Below are positions 1 to 11,406 of a stretch of DNA of 64,000 bases, one piece after another; the first letter of the stretch is position 1, and each line of letters opens with the position of its first letter. The DNA is from Batrachochytrium dendrobatidis JAM81 (Eukaryota; Chytridiomycota; Chytridiomycetes; Rhizophydiales), in NCBI RefSeq assembly GCF_000203795.2, contig NW_006281099.1, positions 4,242,532 to 4,306,531 of the forward strand. Direction: 5' to 3'. Below the pieces are notes generated by a model. The model was not told the origin of the DNA, ran no database searches, and worked only from the letters and a program-made list of their open reading frames with translations. The position numbers and the translations under genes are program-made.

Positions 1-2
1 CT

Positions 3-251
3 TGTGGGATCAAGAGTCCCACTATTTCTGCTCATGGATCGTCCACACGTAATTCATCTCCAAATCGATATTTATCAGTTCCGCCTATTCGCACGGAATG
101 CAGTTTGCAATCGAGCAATCAGAGTGCATTGGCAGCAGATCGGTCTTGTCACTCTGCTCCATTAGTAGCTGGAGACACTTCATTCCATGAAGATATTGAA
201 TGGCTGGAGCTGCTATACAATAGGTTGAATGGTTTCAGGAAAAATGAATAG
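3..251 (+). CDS. C-terminal fragment of an unknown protein, cut by the window start
   Basis: Reading frame 3 is open from the window edge to a TAG at 249-251 and gives about 82 residues. The fragment is rich in Ser, Asn and Arg, looks disordered, and ends in a short acidic then amphipathic stretch (HEDIEWLELLYNRLNGF). The other two forward frames hit stops early. No domain is recognised. Coding status rests on the open frame and on the Ser/Pro-rich composition seen in other proteins of the window; a gene edge with a missing 5' part is the simplest reading. Confidence 0.45.
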   Translation, partial: CGIKSPTISAHGSSTRNSSPNRYLSVPPIRTECSLQSSNQSALAADRSCHSAPLVAGDTSFHEDIEWLELLYNRLNGFRKNE

Positions 252-382
252 CCGAATCTAATTCACAAAGCATTGATGCCTGAATAGTTTTACCTATAAC
301 CAATAAAATGTATAATAATATCATGCGTAAACCAACACAAAACTATGTAAGAAAAATATGTATTTTATAATTATGAAAACAA

Positions 383-994
383 TTACACTTTGATGCCGGG
401 AACTCGAACATGCTCTCGAGATCCAATATTTGGAACAGCAATGTCATTCATTCTTGAAGAGACATCATTGCTGGAGATCCACGATCCCCAGTTGACACGA
501 GGTGTTACTCGCTCCAGTGCAACTTCAATGAACATCTCTCCAGATGCTTGCGGTCGAGACAAGGGGAAATGAGCAACATGCCGTGTTCCTTTAATCCCCC
601 AGTCAATATTGCCTTCACGAGCGCGCCGAGTTACTTCATGTAAAGCCATACGAAGTCCATTGCTTTGAGCATAACAGCGAACCAGTGTTTTGTCCCAATT
701 ATCAATTTCGTCCAAATCGTCTACTTCCCAAACTGGAATCAATTTTAATCCAAGAATTCGAGAGGCAGAAACTCGATGGTGTCCATCAAGAATCACCTGT
801 GGGTGTGATGCAGTAACAACGGGAACTGGAATCGGAGAGTTGGGTGGGATGGTCTGCAAATAAGCCAGCAGAGATTCTAAATGAGCTCTTGAAGTATGTT
901 CGTGCCTAACTAATCGAATAGGATCAACCCATTTAATGCGTGGAGTTGGAATATCAAGAAATGGATCCTGGTTAAGCCAAAACAGTTGAACCAC
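383..994 (-). CDS. ParB/sulfiredoxin-fold protein (SerK-like), N-terminus uncertain
   Basis: About 203 residues with a ParB-N/sulfiredoxin-like core. Near residues 65-90 the motif VILDGHHRVSASRILGL matches the DGHHR signature of ParB-like nucleases and of the SerK/SbnI free-serine kinase group, followed by a short beta strand (LIPVWEVDD). Proteins of this fold bind nucleotide and act as kinases, reductases or CTPases; which activity applies here cannot be told. The upstream-most codon of the open frame is GTG, not ATG, so the true start probably lies in an unseen 5' exon or further upstream. It is transcribed toward the partial gene at 3-251 (convergent). Assignment to the fold is fairly secure; function is inference. 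Confidence 0.6.
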   Translation of the reverse strand: MVQLFWLNQDPFLDIPTPRIKWVDPIRLVRHEHTSRAHLESLLAYLQTIPPNSPIPVPVVTASHPQVILDGHHRVSASRILGLKLIPVWEVDDLDEIDNWDKTLVRCYAQSNGLRMALHEVTRRAREGNIDWGIKGTRHVAHFPLSRPQASGEMFIEVALERVTPRVNWGSWISSNDVSSRMNDIAVPNIGSREHVRVPGIKV

Positions 995-1084
995 AACCGT
1001 TATACAGCAACAATAAATGTAAATATAATGATACTGTTAGTGATTTAATCTGAAATAGCTCAACTTTTAGTTACGGCATATAGA

Positions 1085-1297
1085 CTACAAGTAGCCCATT
1101 ATGAACTGGCGAGTGCAAATAGACTACAAATTTCAAGAATAATTATGCCCACCATGATGCAGTTTTATCAGTCTCACCTGAAGTGTTGTTCTGTAGTGCT
1201 GAAAAAGTGATTCCTTGTATATGTCCAGCGATCCCTGCGGAAAGCTCAGTAGCAGGAACAGTACCATAAACAGACCCACTGTAGCAACCCTAGACAT
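1085..1297 (-). CDS. Possible small membrane protein, two exons
   Basis: An ATG at 1297 opens a 40-codon exon (1178-1297) with one strong hydrophobic segment near the N-terminus (VGLFMVLFLLLSF) and then a polar tail. A GTGAGA donor and TTTGTAG acceptor would remove a 54-nt intron (1124-1177) and join a 12-codon exon ending in TAG at 1085-1087, giving 52 aa. No family is recognised. The MITE at 1346-1624 lies directly upstream of the start. The intron is at the short limit and there is no homology support, so this is only a candidate small gene. Confidence 0.28.
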
Positions 1298-1345
1298 TTT
1301 GACAATTTCTTGGGCAAGTTTTCTCAAGTCGAAAAACAAGCCGTT

Positions 1346-1624
1346 TAGGTCTGTATTCACGTGAAGTGGAACGCCAAGAAGTAAACGAATGTGTTTTGGC
1401 AACTCACAATCTGTTCAACCCTCCTTTCCTACAACCAAACATTATGATATTGGACGATCTGCACGGGAACAATTGTTGCATTTTGAAACGTACAACTTTT
1501 ATTCCTCTGAGCTAGAATGCAAACGTATCCGAGTTTGATCCTGTGCAGCAAATATTCAACTATATTTCAAACTGAGGGAACTAGTGTAGGATAATAGTAT
1601 TCATTTTACACAAATACGGCTGTA
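1346..1624 (+). mobile_element. MITE copy E (279 bp), TA-flanked inverted-repeat element
   Basis: The left end reads TAGGTCTGTATTCACGTG and the right end is the inverted counterpart (TTTTACACAAATACGGCTGTA). Internal blocks match other copies, for example a stretch like GAGCTAGAATGCAAACGTATC near 1510-1535, equivalent to GAACTTGAGCACAAACGTATC in the 33.5 kb copy. It holds no coding capacity. It lies upstream of the candidate small gene at 1085-1297. Confidence 0.7.
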
Positions 1625-2160
1625 ATGAACTGCATCAATTGTTTTTCTGATAACGATCAAGAGTGTTTAAAAATTACACTTCATTACTGTATGATGTATA
1701 AAGCGATATGAATCTACAAATCTGCCAGTATCTAATCGAAAAATATTGTTAAAATATACTATTTAAACTCTCGACTCTTTCCTAATTTGCTCACTATGGT
1801 CTACAGCTTTGTCTAATCGGTAAAGAATGCACCAGAAATACATACTAATATAAAGCAGATGACTAGATAAAGTTTAGTTTAAAATAAGGTTTATTTTCAA
1901 TAAAATATTATTGAAGATTATGGTAGATATAGCATAGAAGAGGAGCAAAGAAAATAAAAATATACCTGTGATTATTGATCTGATACAATGAGTTGAACAG
2001 GATCATGCATTGTACAAACCAAATGCCAGCTAAAATAATATTTGACTCATTTTTAGTAGAGTAGCTGGGTTTGAAAAATTGACAACAGTCGGAACAATGA
2101 CATTATAAAATAAGCATGAATAATCCGAAATAGTAAATTGTATCAGCAAAGTCGGACAAT
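1625..2160. other. AT-rich intergenic region, no gene seen
   Basis: This 536-bp stretch between MITE E and the 3' end of the CFAP221-like gene has only short open frames and many A/T runs. AATAAA-like signals occur (for example around 1890-1900), and on either strand they could serve flanking 3' ends. No repeat, RNA gene or conserved motif was recognised. Confidence 0.5.
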
Positions 2161-4506
2161 TTATTTCCAAAACAGGTCATTTGATGCCAAAATCCGACTT
2201 TTTGTACGTTCAGAAATACCCAAGCAATCAAGTTTACCCTTTAGTTGTGGTGGCAATAGACCGTTTTCTGGATCTACATCTGAAATGGTTTGATGGCACA
2301 AATGACTATTCAAATTGTAGATTTTTTTAGTTTGTGCAAGCCGGGGATCTTGCTTGGATGTCATCCGTTTAGACCGACAACTACGGATATAGTCGGTGTA
2401 TATACAATAATGCTCAGCTCGTTTGATCCAATCGCGATTTACCTTTGGCGGTTCGATTGAATCTAGCGAGGCGCATGTCTTTTTGGAATGATTACTGGGC
2501 AAAGCAATATCTAGCCGACTTTTTGAACAAGTACCATTCTGTAAGATATTTGAAGTCACCTCATTCAGTCCGACCTCTTGTATAACTATCTTTGATTTAT
2601 CTGTGCTTAAATGCTCAAGACTATGAGTCGATTGAACAAGATTTAGTTGAGAACATTCCACTGGAATGCCAGTCGCACATAACGAAACTGAAAGTATTGT
2701 TAGGATTTTGTCATCAAATGCCATCTTCCCGGATTCTATTCCATGAAAAGCTGAAATATGGTTTGAATTATTGGTGCATGCTTTGATATGGCAAGCTGCT
2801 GCTATGTTGAAAAGTCCTAGTTGATGGGGCCTGAAACTGACGTGAATGGCAATTTTCTGAAGAGGCAAAAGCTTCCCAGATGCTGGTGATATTTGAAACT
2901 GAGCATATTTGGAAAAATAAAAATAAAATCCAAGATGATTGCTGCTGTTGTTCAGTTCAATCGTTCGAGTCACTGTAGATCCAACTTGAGTATCGGGGAA
3001 TATTAAGCTATTCAAAGACAGGGTAGCTAGTAGTTCGCATGCTCGGCCTACAAAGTCTACTTGCATGGCTTTTTCTCCCAAGCCACCACCACCATTTAAA
3101 ACCCTCAACTCCATAGGGGTTTGATAATTGCTTGCAGGAATGGCAGCACGATTAGTTTTGAATCCGTATTTAAGTAATAACTGATGAGGCTCGAATTTAA
3201 AGTGAACCAAGGTGGATTGTCCAGGAAGAAGGTTTCCAGAACATGGCACGCATGAAATGGCTTTCTGGTTTTCGGCATTTTCTTCAGAAAGACTCACTGG
3301 TTGACGAGTTTTTATCATGCTATTGATGTTGGATATGGTTGGATCGTCTTGATTTAGTCGAGAAATTTCCCATGCAACTGATTCAAACCAAAGATTCTCA
3401 ATATAAACTGGATATCGAATAGCATCTCCGTAATACACTGTGCCAAAGTTGAAGTCTTTCCAGTCCATTTGATAACCGTTACGAGCATTTCGAAAACAAA
3501 GTTTATGATCGATTACATTGGCAGATACGTTGACTGAAAGCCGTGTATCGTTTGAAATGGGGTTTTTTGTTTTTAGAGCAGATGTCATTCCACTAGGATC
3601 TATGTAGATCTTTGCATTGAAAGGCCCTGAAATAGTTGGTAAAAATTCGATTTTAAGCTTGCAGCTATTTCCCGACAGCTTAGTATCAAATGGATCAAGT
3701 GTTGCTTTTGTTGGTGTGACTTTGATTGGTAATGATAAGTCCCATGTACATTCAAATGAAGCGGCTATTTTTCCTACATTGCAAATAGTCACATATTTGA
3801 CTGCCCAATTTAGACTCTTGCCAACTGATCTGTAGTCAAAATCGCTGTTTTTAACCAAGTCATGCTCGTGCACTATACTATCATTTTGCTTGACTTTGCA
3901 AGGTAAATCTTGAATATTTTTTGGATTTGGCTCAGCAGCAACTGAAGGGTAATCATTATCACTGCAGCGTAATAGAGTTCCAAAATTTATGGCAGATTCA
4001 AACTCTAGTATCGGAACGCATGGGTAAGCCACTAAAGGAACTGTAATGTCGCTACTTCCTTGTACTTGAACAATAAAACAATCGGTATGAGTTGCTTTAG
4101 ACTGATCCGTATTGGCAGATGCTATGCTACTTGGTGTTGCATTAAATACTATAGTCATTTCTTTTTCCATTCCAGGAGAAATCAATACATTGTCCCACAT
4201 ATCCTTTTTGTCTAGCTTGAAAAAGACGGATTTTGTAGGTAAAATCGATACTCGCTTGCTCATTTTAGAGAGATTCTTGATACGCAATATCTGTTGATAC
4301 GTCTGTCCGGTCATATAATCTGAAAAGACTCCTTGCGGTGGTAAAACACGAACAGCAAAGTATTTTTCCAGATGTAGTTTCTGCTCGAATGATGTGAGAG
4401 ACCGATGGCTTGTCGTTGCAAGATATGTAAATACAGTGGGCCTGTAGCCTATAGACGACTGATTGAGAGGTTTTTTGGGATCCGTGAGATGCTTTGAGCT
4501 TGCCAT
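2161..4506 (-). CDS. ASH/MSP-domain flagellar protein, CFAP221 (PCDP1)-like
   Basis: A single-exon 781-aa protein starting at ATG 4504-4506. It has repeated immunoglobulin-like ASH/MSP blocks: residues about 50-130 (YQQILRIKNLSKMSKRVSI), about 245-310 (VTICNVGKIAASFECTW), about 350-460 and about 500-575 (TIELNNSSNHLGFYFYF, then ISPASGKLLPLQK). The C-terminus is basic and polar and carries a RAEHYCIYTDYIR patch. Such domain strings belong to ciliary central-apparatus proteins (CFAP221/Pcdp1, HYDIN, CFAP47 group); length and layout fit CFAP221 best. In a chytrid it would act in the zoospore flagellum. CFAP65/CFAP74-type relatives cannot be excluded by eye. Confidence 0.6.
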   Translation of the reverse strand: MASSKHLTDPKKPLNQSSIGYRPTVFTYLATTSHRSLTSFEQKLHLEKYFAVRVLPPQGVFSDYMTGQTYQQILRIKNLSKMSKRVSILPTKSVFFKLDKKDMWDNVLISPGMEKEMTIVFNATPSSIASANTDQSKATHTDCFIVQVQGSSDITVPLVAYPCVPILEFESAINFGTLLRCSDNDYPSVAAEPNPKNIQDLPCKVKQNDSIVHEHDLVKNSDFDYRSVGKSLNWAVKYVTICNVGKIAASFECTWDLSLPIKVTPTKATLDPFDTKLSGNSCKLKIEFLPTISGPFNAKIYIDPSGMTSALKTKNPISNDTRLSVNVSANVIDHKLCFRNARNGYQMDWKDFNFGTVYYGDAIRYPVYIENLWFESVAWEISRLNQDDPTISNINSMIKTRQPVSLSEENAENQKAISCVPCSGNLLPGQSTLVHFKFEPHQLLLKYGFKTNRAAIPASNYQTPMELRVLNGGGGLGEKAMQVDFVGRACELLATLSLNSLIFPDTQVGSTVTRTIELNNSSNHLGFYFYFSKYAQFQISPASGKLLPLQKIAIHVSFRPHQLGLFNIAAACHIKACTNNSNHISAFHGIESGKMAFDDKILTILSVSLCATGIPVECSQLNLVQSTHSLEHLSTDKSKIVIQEVGLNEVTSNILQNGTCSKSRLDIALPSNHSKKTCASLDSIEPPKVNRDWIKRAEHYCIYTDYIRSCRSKRMTSKQDPRLAQTKKIYNLNSHLCHQTISDVDPENGLLPPQLKGKLDCLGISERTKSRILASNDLFWK

Positions 4507-5098
4507 TCTAAAGTGCTACCAATTTGTATAAATCGGGTCAAGTTATCAACTCTTGATTTCTAGTCCAGCGTAAATTTTGGCCTTGATAGTAAAAGCTTTA
4601 TGCCACAATGGCAAACCGAATTCAAAATCTTGAATATTTGACAATGACTTGTCAGTACAAATTACCCATCATTAAATACCTTGAAGTCCAAAATATACAA
4701 GCTGTGCTATTTTACTAAACATTACTGCCAATAAAATATTCTTGATTATACTTTAGTGATAAAATATCATTGTTTAAACGTGCTCAACGGACTGTACAAT
4801 TCAAAAACTCTTGTTGATTGGAATACTTTGCTTGTAGATATAAATATATCAATAAAATCTTGGGTTTTAAAATTGCAGTCAATACATTGGAATGATTGTA
4901 TTTGGCTGAAAACAAGCCAAGTATGACAAAATAATCAAAAGGCTATACCACGATTCCAGTCTACAGATATTCAGTCTAGACTATTTTCAAATATTTGATA
5001 GGCTGTAGATAAATTTGACTTGTGAGCAATGAAAAAATCCGACTGCCAGCTTTCCATAAAACCGTTGTGGCCTTTCATGAAATAAAAGTAATCGGATT
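4507..5098. other. Intergenic region, no gene seen
   Basis: About 590 bp of AT-rich DNA upstream of the CFAP221-like start, ending at MITE copy C. It should hold the promoter of the gene at 2161-4506. Short open frames here have no protein-like composition. No RNA gene or clear motif was recognised. Confidence 0.45.
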
Positions 5099-5553
5099 TA
5101 CAACTGTATTCACGTAAATGAAATACTAAGAGTATCAAAGCACATGATAAACAGTCGGTTTTGTAAAATGATAGTTTGGTATGTATCAAATTGGCTGGTC
5201 TCTTAGTGACTGGCACGAAAACAGCGGTTACATTCCTGATACGTGCGATCATTGATTTCTTGAACTAGACGCGAGCGTACGAGATTTTAGGATACGGTAA
5301 GAGAAGGGCTTGATTAACAGCATCATAACAGTCAAACTAATATTCGGATTGCAATGCATGACACCAAAAGTGAGGGAATAACACATTTGAAGAGATAATT
5401 TGTGTGTATTGTATAATGGTTGTTTATTAAAATAGCCAATTTTCAATAGCAAAGTGTAACGAATATTAACCATTATTTATTCCAAACCGACATGGTCAAA
5501 TTCTAAAAAATGAATATACAGTGTTTCATTTTACGTGAACATGGCCGCAGTTA
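5099..5553 (+). mobile_element. MITE copy C (about 455 bp)
   Basis: The left end TACAACTGTATTCACGTAAA and the inverted right end TTTTACGTGAACATGGCCGC bound a non-coding segment. Internal matches to other copies include ATGATAAACAGTC near 5143 (also in copies A and B) and TTCTTGAACTAGACGCGAGCG near 5255. The two short reverse-strand open frames inside are chance frames in the element. It sits about 215 bp from MITE copy F, so two elements fill most of the space upstream of the SLC44 gene. Confidence 0.75.
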
Positions 5554-5768
5554 CAAATTGAACATGTCTATTATAGCTTCTATTTTGCCAAAAAGCCATT
5601 ATAATGTCAAATTTAGCAGTGAAATATTAATTCTTTCAACCCTTTTGTCCCGTATTGATGTTATGTGTTTGAAAACTAGTGTAGTTGGCCCGATTGGACT
5701 TGTGTTTGTGCGTGTTATTATTGCATCTCGTCCAACTAGCGTACAGTAAAACATTGCAAAGTTTGTTT

Positions 5769-6432
5769 TACAGTCGTATTCATATAAAATGAAATCCCTT
5801 TCTGGATTTATTTTGCAGTGACTTTCTTTTGCTTCGAAATAAACAATAGTTAGGTATTCGTTGTATTTTCCTACTATAAATGACTGCTTTAATAGACATT
5901 GTCAATTTTTCTTTTATACACAATGTTCATTATATAATGAACAAAATCAAACTATGGTTTGAGCCGAGATTATCTTTTTGAGCGTGTCATTTTCCCCTTG
6001 GTTATCCATACATTGTACAATTGACAGGTTTGAATCCAAACTCGTTCATTTCAGTCTAAATATTGAGTTGAACCGTTTTGATGTTGTCAATACGACTCTA
6101 TAAACTACTTTCTGCTGCATCCTAAAGTTTCATACATTCGCGTTCTAGTTTAAAAGAACACGATTACACATGTCAATACAACTTGTTTTCATGCCAATCA
6201 TAGTGTTGATTTTGTGAAAAAACAAGAGCTAAAGATTAAAAGAGTGTGGGATTGACTGGAATTGTTCAGTTTTTTATACAAAAATGAGCACGAAAGTTAG
6301 TTATCTAAAGAGTTTATGGACAATGCTGTATAGTAAATGTGATGAAAACTAACAACTGTTTTATAAACTGGTTATTTACTATGTACTTTTGCATTCTTAT
6401 TTAGTATTTCATTCTACGTGAATACGGCTGTA
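5769..6432 (-). mobile_element. MITE copy F (664 bp), reverse orientation
   Basis: The ends TACAGTCGTATTCATATAAA (5769) and TTCTACGTGAATACGGCTGTA (to 6432) are inverted repeats flanked by TA. Internal blocks match copies B and D only on the reverse strand, for example TAGTAGGAAAATACAACGAA near 5860 and AACTAGAACGCGAATG near 6140. It is the longest copy and has no open frame that looks coding. Its right end is 123 bp from the SLC44-like start codon at 6555. Confidence 0.75.
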
Positions 6433-6554
6433 ATAGCCTGTTTTGAAAATAAAACCCAAATCCTACTGCCTTGAAATAACAATCAAGGTTTCACTCGCCT
6501 ATCCATATTACGTTTTCCAAAAGCAAGCTGGCGGAAACCACACACTCTGCCCAA

Positions 6555-8812
6555 ATGGGTCGTTCAAATAAAGACAGAGTTTCTCCAGAAGGTGCTGCAG
6601 GACTTCAACCGCGAATAGTGACGAAACGAAAATGCCGAGACATTATATTTTTAATATTATTTATTCTGTACTGGATTGGTATGGCTTTTGTTGCTCAAAG
6701 TGCTATTTCATCTGGCGATCCTCGTCGCCTTTTGTGAGTAATAAGCTTTGAATCTGTTTTTGTAAACATCTTGTTTTGAAATATCAAAATAGATATTTGG
6801 TTTGTTGCATTGATGGCTAACTGTATATGGCTTTGGGTAATTCAGAACTCCTACCGACTACCTTGGCGAGTTCTGTGGAATGAACAATACCGTTTTAAAT
6901 GCATCTCTTTCTGACCTATCCACAAAGCCATATCTTTACTACCTTAATCCAGTGGAATTAAATTATGCCGTATGCATTGCATCATGTCCTAATATCACGA
7001 TTGCAACTGTAACTCCCAGTACTGGTATCTGCATATATAGTGCTACTCCGTCGATTCTTAACTACACCTCATACATGTCAGATCAAACATGCAGTTCATA
7101 CATATACAAATCAACTCCTGTACTAGGCAGATGTGTTCCGATTGAGCCTATTCCTTCCGTGTATGTCAATCAAACTTTTACTGCAGGAAACGCGACCATC
7201 AGTACCAACGCTATCCTAACAGCTGGTAGAAGCTATGCTGTGCAAGCCGTTACAGATTTGTGGTCTACATGGCCAGTTATTGCTACATTTATTGCGATTG
7301 CTTTAGTTTTGTGCTTTTTATGGCTAATTTTCATGCAGTGGATGGCAGGCATCTTTGTATGGACAGTCATTTTACTTTCCAATGTAATAATGATTGGCGT
7401 TTCAGTGTGGCTGTATTACTACTGGCAAGGAAGACTCAAAGATTATAACAACAGTGGATCATCCAGTTCTAATAGCACAACTAGTTACTCGATTGGTGGC
7501 CAGATTTTATCAGCTAAAAATGAAGTAGTGGCATCCGAAGTCATCTTTATTGTGTGCGCAGTAGTTGCCGGTCTACTACTTTTAATTACTATTGCCATCT
7601 TTAAGCGAGTTCGAATTGCAATCCAAATCATCAAGGAATCAAGCAGAGCATTGCTTACTATGCCTTTGATTGGTAAGTTTAAGTTTCATTACTTTAACCG
7701 CGTAGTCTGTATTTTAGCATATACAGGTCATGGTGCAAGCAGACTTTAATCATTTGCATGAATAATTTCTAGTTTTATTCCCAATGTGGATCTACTCTGG
7801 ACTTATTTTGCTGGTTGTGTACTTTATTGGAGTCATGCTTTACCTTTTGACGCCATCTGGCCCAGTCAGAATTTCTGCGTTTGGATTGACAATTACAGAT
7901 CCAAATATCAGCAATCAAATGATCTGGTATCATCTTGGAGGATGTATCTGGTTTTTTACTTTTCTTAGCGGAATCAATCAGATCACTCTTGCAGGTGCAA
8001 TTGCTCAGTGGTACTGGACTTTAAATAAGAAAGAGTTGCAGCACTTGCCAGTCCTACATTCGTTTTACCGTGTATGCAGATATCATTTGGGATCGGTAGC
8101 TTTGGGATCGTTTCTTCTTACCCTGATTGAAATGGTGCGAATTGTTCTTTGGTACATCCAGCGTCAAGCACAAAAAACTCACAATCAAACCATTCAATAT
8201 ATCGTTGCATGCCTCCAATGCTGTATGAAATGCGTCGAAATGCTCATGAAATTCATCAACAAAAATGCTTATATTTACATTGCAATCAAGGGAAAAGCAT
8301 TTTTCAAGTCTGCAGCAGAGGCATCATCGCTATTGCTTCGTAATGCGCTAAGATTGGTTGCTGTGGATTTTGTTGCCGATTTTATTTTAATTATTTCGAA
8401 ACTAGGTGTAACTACATTGTGTGGATTTCTTTGCTACCTATGGTTCAGCTACCAGGCTGCTCAATACACCAATGTCAAGTTTCCCTTCATTACAGTTATG
8501 GTCGTGGTTGTAGAAGCGTACATGGTCGCGACAGCTTTCTTCTCTATTTATCATATGGCGATTGATACTATTTTCTTGTCCTTTTTGGAAGACTGTGAAA
8601 CCAATGATGGTTCACCAGAAAAGCCTTATTATATGAGCGACACCCTGAAGCGGATTGTTGGTAAAACTGACCAAAAGGTAATGATTTCAAGCATAGATGG
8701 GCTGGTCTAGCAACTTTTTTTCGTTATTCATAAAAAGCTAATCCAATAGCTTAAATTTTAGGTGGAAGTTGAGCAAAGACCCAAGAAAACCACACACGTT
8801 ACAGGATTTTAA
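6555..8812 (+). CDS. Choline transporter-like protein (CTL/SLC44 family)
   Basis: Four exons (6555-6733, 6846-7672, 7773-8677, 8762-8812) close in frame to 653 aa. After a short basic cytosolic start, TM1 (IIFLILFILYWIGMAFVA) is followed by the family-typical GDPRRLL..TDYLGEFCG junction, made only when intron 1 is removed. A Cys-rich, N-glycosylatable lumenal loop follows, then about nine more hydrophobic segments. The conserved C-terminal block AIDTIFLSFLEDCETNDG and KPYYMSDTLKRIVGK is present. CTL proteins are multi-pass plasma-membrane or organelle transporters linked to choline/ethanolamine; the fungal substrate is not established. The C-terminal tail (exon 4) is short and basic. Family call is strong. 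Confidence 0.92.
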
Positions 8813-8929
8813 ACTAGCTGAAAATTCCAATCGTTTTAGCAGTAGCCTGGAAAATCATTACAGAATGAAGAAACAATGGCCAGTTCATCTGTATTATTTA
8901 AAATCAATTTATTTATACTCCAATGATGT

Positions 8930-11406
8930 TTATTTAGTGGAAGCTAATGCCAGGCTTGCGTTTTCCAAAACGGTTGTCAGAATAGGAACTGCAGACACTG
9001 CCAGTTCTATATCCTCTGGCCTTACAGTCATAGAAACAAGCTTCACATGGCGCATTTCTTTTCCTTTACCGCTAGCAATGCGAATCAGTCCCTGTGCTTC
9101 TAAATTTGTTAAAAGATCCATAAATTCGGTGCGTTTTAGGGGATTGACTTGGTTTCTGTATCGGCATAGTAATAGATATGTCTCCAAAACCTAAAGAGTT
9201 GAAGAATACAGCATAGTTTAAATTCAGATTAAATTGAAATTAAACAGATATTCGGATTAAAAGCACGCATGCTTTGTCAAAGTACATGAAACATATACCT
9301 TGTCTATGCTCATATCAGCATTTAAAGTGCGCTTCATGATAAGCAAAGTACAAAGAAGTAGCTTTAACTGCATGCTTAGCCCAGTGACTCTATTGGTGTT
9401 TGGAGAACCAAAGAGATTGGTTGTTGCTGATAAAATATGTCGAACCGTGACTTTTGGAACTGCAAGCTTGGTAGGTGTACTAGCAATCAAACTGTTTTTG
9501 CCACTACTTTTCATCGCATCAGAAATTGGTGGCATGCTAGTATCTAGCTGCTTACTTGTTTTGACTTGTTCATCAACTACTTGCCGTTGTTTTTCTTCAG
9601 TTTCTGCCAACTCAATGGCAGTTCTAAATATTTAAATTGGTTAGTAAAACATCCCAAGCAAGCCTGAAAAATGTGCGTGATGAGGTGTTGTTATTGAAAA
9701 TATCAATAAAGATTGATGATGCAGCCACAAAACTTACCGGCATACATCAAGTGCTTTGCGAATATCGCCCGTTTCAGCTATTTTACGAGCAGCTAGTTCA
9801 ATTGCCATGGGCTGCATAAGTGAGATGGTGGTAGTGTCTGGGGACATCAGATTAGACCCTCGTGATCTACAAGGAGTGGATGGGGGATTGTTTTCGCTAA
9901 AAATTGTCGTTCCTATTGGACTGTTTGAAACCATGTCCAGGCGATTTCGAATGATTTCGGTAATCTCTGACACTTTGTATGGGTCAAAATTAAGGAGCTG
10001 CGGCTCACCTTTATAATTTCAATATAAAATATAAGTATTTTGATTTTGATTTCACAAAGCAACAAGAATGGTATTTCCACTAATATATAGCATTCTCACA
10101 GTTTTTAGTTCTCAGTCTAGGCAAAAGGCGATATGTGAGATCCACAGTATTTGAAATGCCAATCAAAGAGAGTCGTGAATCTGCATGGTTGGCCCAAGTA
10201 AACAATTGATAAAGAATATCTTGATTGGAAACAGCAAGCTGGTCAATCTCGTCCAAAATAAGCAAACTATACATTTTACCAATTTAAAAGTGAGTTAAAG
10301 CCTTGGCCAATAGTCTTGACGAGAAGATTTTAGACTTACTGGAACGGAGATTTTTTGGTCAAGGATTTGGTTTCTGGGAGAAATACATTTTCCAATACTT
10401 TACATCCTTCAGAAATACTGTGTCCAGACAGTCCTAACTGAGACAAAATGCTTGTATATATGCCCTTTGGTTCAGAAATTGACATGCAGTTTACTTTGAC
10501 GATTTTCAAAGGAAAAGACAGCTAAATATGTCAAAGTTGATGACTGTGGTCAGATTCAATTATTCCCTAGGCAAGAGCTCAATATCTCAATAGCGAGTAA
10601 AGATCTAAATTTAAACACTTCAACTACCTTTGAAGCATTGCTAGCATAGTTGCGAATGCATTCCTCTAGTAATGCCGTTTTTCCAGTTCCAGGAAGTCCA
10701 GAAATATACAATGATCCAGATTTGCAAGAAAATGGATTATCCAGCAAAAATTGCTGGACTATATTGCGTTCTCGTTCACGCCCGACAAGACGAGATGGAG
10801 TGCTGCATCGACGAAAAGCAGCTTTTGCACCCTGAAATATACTTCCAGATCCTTTAGGAGTATACACAGATTCCAATTTCTTTGTAGATGTAGATGGAGT
10901 TTTGGGAGTTTTAGAATCTGAAATGAGATGTCGTCCAGATTTTGAAGGGGTATTTTGCTGGGCGGTGGATGGTTCAGCTGATTCACTCAACAAGTAATAA
11001 CAGTTTTAATATTATATAAACAGCAAGTAGTATAGTAAGCAGTCTGTAATAGTCTCAGATCCGATATGTAATACAAAATCGGACTTGAAGGTTCGGATAT
11101 AGCCACCATGCATTCAAGCTGCTTACATGGAACAGGCTCATTAGGTTTGGGCAGAGCATCATTCAAAATACTAGCAGAAATTGAACTTGATATTTTTGGT
11201 GCAATAATAGAAACAGTCTTGTTCTTTTTAGTATTGCTGCTAGTGTTAATAGCGGATATTCGGGCAGATCTGCGCGTCGGTGTAGCTACAGCCTCTTGGC
11301 AGTTGTCTTCTGAATCAGAATATCTGCGTTTAGAAGGGGTGCCAATAGTAGACACATTGGACTCGCTTTGATCAGCTGTACGCTTTAGAGTATTTCTAGT
11401 CACCAT
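8930..11406 (-). CDS. CDC6: Cell division control protein 6 (replication licensing AAA+ ATPase)
   Basis: Seven exons (11127-11406, 10628-10977, 10340-10521, 10100-10266, 9738-10008, 9299-9623, 8930-9190) close in frame to 611 aa. The N-terminus is disordered and has several CDK-type sites (TPSKRR, TPTRR, NTPSK, STPSR). The AAA+ core shows Walker A GLPGTGKT, Walker B LLILDEID, sensor 1 SLIGISNTVDLTYRLLPRL and the following region NCEPQLLNFDPYKVSEI. The C-terminal exon is a winged helix (RNQVNPLKRTEFMDLLTNLEAQGLI). CDC6 loads MCM2-7 with ORC at origins. ORC1 is less likely because no BAH domain is present and the N-terminus is CDC6-like. Confidence 0.88.

Noticed and set aside
4971..5473. Two reverse-strand open frames of 93 and 74 codons
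   Set aside because: They lie mostly inside MITE copy C, have no protein-like composition and match no other copy's frame.
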